This document shows, piece by piece, positions 6,027-10,137 of a stretch of DNA of 10,137 nucleotides. Origin of the DNA: Alphaproteobacteria bacterium (GTDB taxonomy: Bacteria > Pseudomonadota > Alphaproteobacteria > Rhodobacterales > Rhodobacteraceae); the NCBI GenBank assembly GCA_024277955.1, contig JAJRUE010000223.1, positions 1-10,137 of the forward strand. The letters run 5' to 3'. A model generated the notes under the pieces. That model had not been told where the DNA came from, did not search any database, and saw nothing but the letters and a program-made list of their open reading frames with translations. A program made the translations under genes and the position numbers. Every line of letters starts with the position of its first letter. Within the stretch, counting starts at the first letter, position 1.

Positions 6027-6923
6027 ATGAACCCCCGCCGCCTGTTCCTGATCGCCGTGCCCTATCTCTGGCTTCTGGCGCTGTTCCTGGTGCCGTTCGG
6101 CATCGTGCTCAAGATTTCGCTGTCCGACACCGCGCTGGCGATCCCGCCCTATGTGCCGACGCTGGATCTGGCCGGCGGCTGGCAGGGGATCAAGGATTTC
6201 TTTGCCCAGCTCGACCTGGAAAACTTTGTCTTCCTGACCGAGGATGAACTCTACTGGCGGGCCTATGTCTCAAGCCTCTGGATCGCCACCGTATCCACCG
6301 TGATCACCCTGCTGGTGGGCTATCCGATTGCCTACGGCATGGCCCGCGCCGCGCCGGAATGGCGCCCGACGCTGATGATGTTCGTGATCCTGCCGTTCTG
6401 GACCAGCTTCCTGATCCGGGTCTATTCCTGGATCGGCATCCTGTCCAGGGAAGGCTACCTGAACCAGGTGCTGATCTGGGCCGGGCTGATCGATGAGCCG
6501 CTGCAGATCATCAACACCAACATCGCGGTCTATATCGGCATCGTCTACACCTACCTGCCGTTCATGATCCTGCCGATCTACGCCTCGCTCGAAAAGATGG
6601 ACGATTCCCTGCTGGAAGCCGCCGAAGACCTGGGCTGTTCACGGCTCAGCGCCTTTTGGCTGGTGACCTTTCCGCTGTCGCGCCCCGGCGTGATCGCCGG
6701 TTGTTTCCTGGTGTTCATCCCGGCGATCGGCGAATTCGTGATCCCGTCGCTGCTGGGCGGGTCGCGCACGCTGATGATCGGCAAGGTGCTGTGGGAAGAA
6801 TTCTTTTCCAACCGCGACTGGCCGGTGGCCTCGGCGGTGGCGGTGATCCTGCTGCTGGTGCTGGTGATCCCGATCATCCTGTTCCAGCGCAACGAACAGA
6901 AACAACGCGAGGCAGAACAATGA
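6027..6923 (+). CDS. potH: Polyamine ABC transporter permease, PotH subunit
   Basis: A 298-residue inner-membrane permease with six predicted hydrophobic segments (about 7-30, 80-105, 113-138, 165-187, 220-240 and 266-286). The cytoplasmic EAA loop, which docks on the ATPase, is EAAEDLGCSRLSAF, with E197, A198, A199 and G203. Stretches such as ILPFWTSFLIRVYSW, AVYIGIVYTYLPFM and GEFVIPSLLGG are near-identical in kind to E. coli PotH, but the N-terminus lacks the roughly 25-residue cytoplasmic extension of the E. coli protein. The ATG at 6027 is 10 nt after the potG stop, with AGGG overlapping that stop. Its own stop overlaps the potI start as ATGA, indicating translational coupling and 1:1 production. 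Confidence 0.93.
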   Translation: MNPRRLFLIAVPYLWLLALFLVPFGIVLKISLSDTALAIPPYVPTLDLAGGWQGIKDFFAQLDLENFVFLTEDELYWRAYVSSLWIATVSTVITLLVGYPIAYGMARAAPEWRPTLMMFVILPFWTSFLIRVYSWIGILSREGYLNQVLIWAGLIDEPLQIINTNIAVYIGIVYTYLPFMILPIYASLEKMDDSLLEAAEDLGCSRLSAFWLVTFPLSRPGVIAGCFLVFIPAIGEFVIPSLLGGSRTLMIGKVLWEEFFSNRDWPVASAVAVILLLVLVIPIILFQRNEQKQREAEQ

Positions 6924-7738
6924 GCCGCCGCTTTTCCTGGTTCAACGCAACGTCTCTGACGCTCGGTTTTGCCTTTCTCTACCTGCCGATGCTGATCCTG
7001 ATCACCTACAGCTTCAACGCGTCCCGGCTGGTCACGGTCTGGGCCGGGTTTTCGACCAGGTGGTACGGCGAACTGATGCGCGATCAGGCTTTCCTGGACG
7101 CAGCCCTGGTGACACTGAAAGTGGCGCTGGCATCTTCGACGGTAGCCGCGGTCCTTGGCACCATGGCGGCCTATGTGATGGTGCGCGCCGGGCGGTTTTA
7201 CGGACGCACGCTGTTTTCCGGGATGGTCTACGCGCCGCTGGTGATGCCCGAGGTGATCACCGGGCTTTCGCTGCTGCTGCTGTTCATCGCCATCGGCCTG
7301 GATCGCGGGGTGTTCACCATCATCCTGGCCCACACCACCTTTTCGCTGTGCTATGTGTCGGTGGTGGTATCATCGCGGCTGGTCAGCTTTGACCGGTCGC
7401 TGGAAGAGGCGGCGCTGGACCTTGGCTGCAGCCCGTTCGACGCCTTTCGCAGCGTGACCCTGCCGATCATCGCGCCCGCGGTCATCTCGAGCTGGCTGCT
7501 GGCGTTCACGCTGTCGCTCGATGACCTGGTGATCGCGTCCTTCACCGCCGGCCCGTCATCCACCACCTTGCCGATCAAGATCTATTCGGCGGTGCGCCTT
7601 GGGGTCAGCCCTGAAATCAACGCCCTGTCCACGATCATGATCCTGATCGTCGCGGTTGGGGTCGTGTCCACCTCGCTGCTGTCCAAGCGCGCCATTTCCC
7701 GCCAGGCGGCGGATGAACAGAAAGCCCTGCAACAGTGA
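6920..7738 (+). CDS. potI: Polyamine ABC transporter permease, PotI subunit
   Basis: A 272-residue permease that pairs with PotH to form the membrane channel. It has six hydrophobic segments (about 12-33, 62-88, 97-125, 131-152, 184-208 and 235-255) and the EAA loop EEAALDLGCSPFDAF, with E163, A164, A165 and G169. The block YAPLVMPEVITGLSLLLLF is typical of the PotI/PotC group. The start ATG (6920-6922) overlaps the potH TGA, and GAGG lies 7 nt upstream. Its own TGA (7736-7738) overlaps the GTG start of the next gene. An upstream in-frame extension to 6656 would run through potH in another frame and is rejected. Confidence 0.92.
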   Translation: MSRRFSWFNATSLTLGFAFLYLPMLILITYSFNASRLVTVWAGFSTRWYGELMRDQAFLDAALVTLKVALASSTVAAVLGTMAAYVMVRAGRFYGRTLFSGMVYAPLVMPEVITGLSLLLLFIAIGLDRGVFTIILAHTTFSLCYVSVVVSSRLVSFDRSLEEAALDLGCSPFDAFRSVTLPIIAPAVISSWLLAFTLSLDDLVIASFTAGPSSTTLPIKIYSAVRLGVSPEINALSTIMILIVAVGVVSTSLLSKRAISRQAADEQKALQQ

Positions 7739-9069
7739 CTGATTTTCAGGCCGAATTCGATGCCTTCTGCGCCGCGCATGGCGCCCCCGACCGGATCGAA
7801 CTGCTGCTGTGCGACCTGAACGCGGTGCTGCGCGGCAAGTGGCTGCCGGGCGACCAGGTGGGCAAACTGATCGCCGGCGACGTGCGGCTGCCGATTTCCA
7901 CCTACGCCCCGACGATCATGGGAACCGAGCCGCCTGAAACCGGGCTTGGCATCGTCGCCGGCGACCCCGACGGGTTCATGCGGCCGGTCCCCGGCACGCT
8001 CAAACCCGTGCCTTGGGCTGATGGCAACGTGGCGCAGGTGCTGGTCGAAATGACCCCGGCCAGGGACGACGCCCGGATCAGCGCGCTGTCCACCCGGCAG
8101 CTTCTGGCCAATGTGCTGGACCGTTTCGCGCAGCACGGCTGGCAGCCCGTGGTCGCCAGCGAGCTTGAGTTCTACATCGTGCGCGCCCGCTCCGACGCCG
8201 ATCAGCCGCCCGAACCCCCGGCGCATCTTCCCGACGCCCAAAATTACGAAAACCGGGTGCTGGAAGCGTTTTCACCGATCCTGATGGATATCGAGTCCGC
8301 CTCAAGGGCCCAGGGTCTGGCCACCGACACGCTGATTGCCGAATTCGGACCCGGTCAGTTCGAGATCAACTTTCACCACAGCGGCGACGTGCTGGGCGCC
8401 GCCGATACCGCGCTGCTGTTTCGCCGGCTGGTGCGCGGCGTGGTGGCGCGTCACGGGTATGAAGCCAGTTTCATGGCCAAGCCCTACGCCCGCGAACCGG
8501 GCAGCGGGATGCATGTGCATGCCTCTGTCACCGATGCCGCGGGCGCCAACATCTTTGGCGGCACCGATCTGTTGAAACGCGCGGTCGCCGGGGTGCTGCA
8601 CAGCATGCGCGACCTGCAACTGCTGTTCGCGCCGCATCTCAATTCCTACCGCCGGTTTCAGCCCAACAGCTTTGCGCCCTCGCGCCCCGACTGGGGCTAC
8701 GATAACCGCGGCGCGGCGGTCCGCCTGCCCGAAACCACCGGCAAGGGCGCCCGGCTGGAACATCGCATCGCCGGCGCCGACGTGAACCCCTACCTGGCGA
8801 TGGCCGCGATCCTGGGCGGCATTTTAGCGGGGTTAGAGACTGATTTTCCGCTGCCAGAGCCGCTGGGCGCCAACCAGGAAAGCCCGGTTGCACCGCTGGC
8901 CCATGACTGGCTCGCGGCGATCGACCGCTTTGCGTCGTCACAGTTCGCCGCCGATCTGCTTGGCACATACCTGCGCAACATCTATGTAGCGGTCAAACGG
9001 GACGAAGCCGCCGCGATCATGCCGGTGATCAGCCCCGCCGAATACCGCCACTACCTGCACCGTTTCTGA
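7735..9069 (+). CDS. Second glutamine synthetase family protein, PuuA-like gamma-glutamyl-amine ligase
   Basis: A 444-residue glutamine-synthetase-fold ligase, clearly different from the one at 1458-2834 and nearer to E. coli PuuA in its N-terminal half and motifs. Visible: CDLNAVLRGKWLP (26-38), the metal-binding SELEFYI (E143, E145), GPGQFEINFHH (E210), the GMHVH pair (H260, H262), NSYRRFQP, DNRGAAVRLP (R325, R330) and LEHRIAGADVNPYLAMAA (E342). It has no adenylylation motif. The GTG start overlaps the potI stop as GTGA, and there is no good Shine-Dalgarno, so translation probably depends on coupling; the next Met is near residue 62, too far in. Co-transcription with the transporter suggests it glutamylates an imported polyamine or a derivative of it. 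Two TTA codons and other AT-rich codons cluster near 8823-8847. Which amine it uses, and how it shares work with the first ligase, is unknown. Confidence 0.85.
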   Translation: MTDFQAEFDAFCAAHGAPDRIELLLCDLNAVLRGKWLPGDQVGKLIAGDVRLPISTYAPTIMGTEPPETGLGIVAGDPDGFMRPVPGTLKPVPWADGNVAQVLVEMTPARDDARISALSTRQLLANVLDRFAQHGWQPVVASELEFYIVRARSDADQPPEPPAHLPDAQNYENRVLEAFSPILMDIESASRAQGLATDTLIAEFGPGQFEINFHHSGDVLGAADTALLFRRLVRGVVARHGYEASFMAKPYAREPGSGMHVHASVTDAAGANIFGGTDLLKRAVAGVLHSMRDLQLLFAPHLNSYRRFQPNSFAPSRPDWGYDNRGAAVRLPETTGKGARLEHRIAGADVNPYLAMAAILGGILAGLETDFPLPEPLGANQESPVAPLAHDWLAAIDRFASSQFAADLLGTYLRNIYVAVKRDEAAAIMPVISPAEYRHYLHRF

Positions 9070-9078
9070 GGCTCTCCC

Positions 9079-9792
9079 ATGTCTGACCCCCGGCTGCGCA
9101 TCGGTGTGCTGGAAACCGGCCGCCCCCCCGCCGAACTTGCCGCCCACGGCGATTACCCGTCGATGGTGGCCAGCTGGCTGAGCCCGTTCAACGCCAGCTT
9201 CGCCAGCTACGCGGTGCTGGACAGCGAGCTGCCCGACAGCCCCCGCGATGCCGATCTCTGGGTGATTACCGGGTCGCGCTTTGCGGTATACGAAGATCAC
9301 CCCTGGATCTCCCCCGCCGAACGGTTCATCCGCGACTGCCGCGATGCCGGCGTGCGGATGATCGGCATCTGTTTCGGCCACCAGCTGATCGCGCAGGCGC
9401 TGGGCGGCAAGGTGGAAAAATCGCCCAAGGGCTGGGGGGTCGGCATTCACGAATACCGCCCCGGCGACTGGCCCGCCCAACTGGCCCCCGCGCCCGAAGC
9501 GCTGCGGATGCAGGCCTATCACCAGGACCAGGTCGTCGTCCTGCCGCCCGGCGCGCGCCGGATCGCCGGGTCGGCGTTTTGCGAAAACGCGGTGCTTTGG
9601 TATCCGGGCTTTGCCTACACGGTCCAGGGCCACCCCGAGTTCGCCAAGCCCTTTGCCCACGACCTGCTGGAAGCCCGCCGCGGCTCGGTCCTGCCTGACG
9701 ATCTGGTGGACCGGGCGCTGGAAACCCTGTCGGGCGACACGACGCGGCAGCAACTGGCGCGTTTCCTGCATGACCACCGCGACGCGATCTGA
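9079..9792 (+). CDS. Class I glutamine amidotransferase-fold hydrolase; candidate gamma-glutamyl amide hydrolase
   Basis: A 237-residue stand-alone class I glutamine amidotransferase (GMP-synthase-like subgroup), probably cytoplasmic. The catalytic Cys is in GICFGHQ (C98), with His and Glu in QGHPEF (H185, E187), so the triad is complete. Other family marks are LETGRPPAEL with HGDYPSM near the N-terminus, VITGSRFAVYEDHPWI, and VEKSPKGWGVGIHEY. There is no synthase domain. The ATG at 9079 is 9 nt after the ligase stop, and its GAGG Shine-Dalgarno (9068-9071) overlaps that stop. By position it would fill the role of PuuD/SpuA, which hydrolyses gamma-glutamyl-GABA, but its sequence is of a different subgroup (PuuD has an AICRG nucleophile segment). 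The substrate is therefore inferred, not shown; a general amidotransferase of unknown function remains possible. Confidence 0.82.
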   Translation: MSDPRLRIGVLETGRPPAELAAHGDYPSMVASWLSPFNASFASYAVLDSELPDSPRDADLWVITGSRFAVYEDHPWISPAERFIRDCRDAGVRMIGICFGHQLIAQALGGKVEKSPKGWGVGIHEYRPGDWPAQLAPAPEALRMQAYHQDQVVVLPPGARRIAGSAFCENAVLWYPGFAYTVQGHPEFAKPFAHDLLEARRGSVLPDDLVDRALETLSGDTTRQQLARFLHDHRDAI

Positions 9793-9794
9793 AG

Positions 9795-10137
9795 CTACAC
9801 CGCCGCGCGGTTCCAGTCCCATCCCATCCGGTCGAAAACCGGGCCGTAGGCCAGCGCGAGCACCGCGATCAGGTCGCCGTCGACCGCGGCGCGCGGCGAC
9901 CAGGCCTTGGCGGCGACCCCAAGGATACGCGGGGCCAGCATCGGCTCCATATCAGTGTCTAACGTTGTGAATTCGGACCAGAGCGCGCCTTCAACCCCGA
10001 CAATTCTCGCCGCAAGCTCGGGTTCGTTTTCGGGCACCGGATCCCAGGCGACGGTGTCTTTCAGCCCGATGATCCCGGCCCAGCTTGCGCCCCAATCATC
10101 GGCATCCGCGCTATGGGCCATGTCCAGGTAAACGTGC
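9795..10137 (-). CDS. C-terminal end of a GH20 beta-N-acetylhexosaminidase (5' end beyond window)
   Basis: The final 113 residues of a minus-strand gene whose start lies beyond the right edge. The frame remains open through 10137, reading HVYLDMAHSADADDWGASW. Recognisable GH20 features are the YLD block, the WDPVP segment, and GVEGALWSEF, whose Trp and Glu (residues 53 and 55 of the visible part) contact the terminal N-acetylhexosamine in this family. MEPMLAPRILGVAAKAW follows. The catalytic Asp-Glu pair lies outside the window. The product would remove terminal GlcNAc from chitin oligomers or peptidoglycan fragments. It converges on the hydrolase gene with 2 bp between the stop codons and is not part of the polyamine unit. 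The family call rests on the C-terminus only. Confidence 0.75.
   Translation of the reverse strand, partial: HVYLDMAHSADADDWGASWAGIIGLKDTVAWDPVPENEPELAARIVGVEGALWSEFTTLDTDMEPMLAPRILGVAAKAWSPRAAVDGDLIAVLALAYGPVFDRMGWDWNRAAV

Noticed and set aside
6578..7333. Minus-strand open frame antisense to potH/potI, rich in Gln, Arg and His
   Set aside because: Both permeases are certain on the other strand. The composition is that of an antisense shadow, and there is no ribosome site or domain.
8938..9822. Minus-strand open frame antisense to the hydrolase gene and the end of the second ligase
   Set aside because: The plus-strand hydrolase has a full catalytic triad and a proper ribosome site. This frame has low-complexity content and no family marks.
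1..10137. CRISPR arrays, insertion sequences, tRNA or rRNA genes, integrase attachment sites
   Set aside because: I saw no repeat-spacer pattern, terminal inverted repeats, transposase-like proteins, tRNA cloverleaf or rRNA sequence on either strand.

Overview
The window is GC-rich, densely packed bacterial DNA with a strong G/C bias at third codon positions. Its gene content is a complete polyamine uptake and catabolism locus. The closest arrangement I know is the spuABCDEFGH-spuI locus of Pseudomonas aeruginosa, with relatives in the puu and pot genes of E. coli. Base composition, the FCD-type GntR regulator and the neighbouring genes fit an alphaproteobacterium, most likely Rhodobacterales (roseobacter group). 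That taxonomic call is inference; no rRNA or other marker gene is present.

Left arm, minus strand (about 1-3602). In order of transcription it holds an FCD/GntR regulator, a SpuI-type gamma-glutamyl-polyamine ligase of the glutamine synthetase fold, and a SpuC-type polyamine:pyruvate aminotransferase. The first bases of a further gene appear to lie at the left edge. The ligase has its own good sigma70-like promoter, whose -35 box overlaps the regulator's stop codon.

Divergent control region (3603-3723). It contains a minus-strand promoter with a perfect TTGACA box for the regulator and a less clear plus-strand promoter for potF. A 10-base perfect palindrome, TTTGATCAAA, lies next to them. 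The 9-mer TGATCAAAT in it also occurs inside the spacer of the ligase promoter, so both sites are candidate operators for the regulator.

Right arm, plus strand (3724-9792). This is a tightly spaced series: potF (periplasmic binding protein), a strong intercistronic hairpin, potG (ATPase), potH and potI (permeases), a second and distinct glutamine-synthetase-like ligase, and a class I glutamine amidotransferase-fold hydrolase. Junctions after potG are 10 nt, ATGA overlap, GTGA overlap and 9 nt. At the right edge a converging gene, the C-terminal end of a GH20 beta-N-acetylhexosaminidase, stops 2 bp from the hydrolase.

Proposed joint function. PotFGHI imports putrescine and/or spermidine. The amine is then either transaminated directly to an aminoaldehyde (SpuC) or gamma-glutamylated by one of two ligases. 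The amidotransferase-fold enzyme is the candidate for removing the glutamyl group at the end. The oxidase (PuuB), aldehyde dehydrogenase (PuuC) and GABA transaminase (PuuE) are not in the window. The most notable points are a Trp at the specificity position of the binding protein that is Phe in E. coli PotF, the two unlike ligases, a non-PuuD-type hydrolase in the PuuD role, and the shared putative operator. I found no mobile elements, CRISPR arrays, tRNAs or rRNAs. No gene-free stretch exceeds 300 bases.
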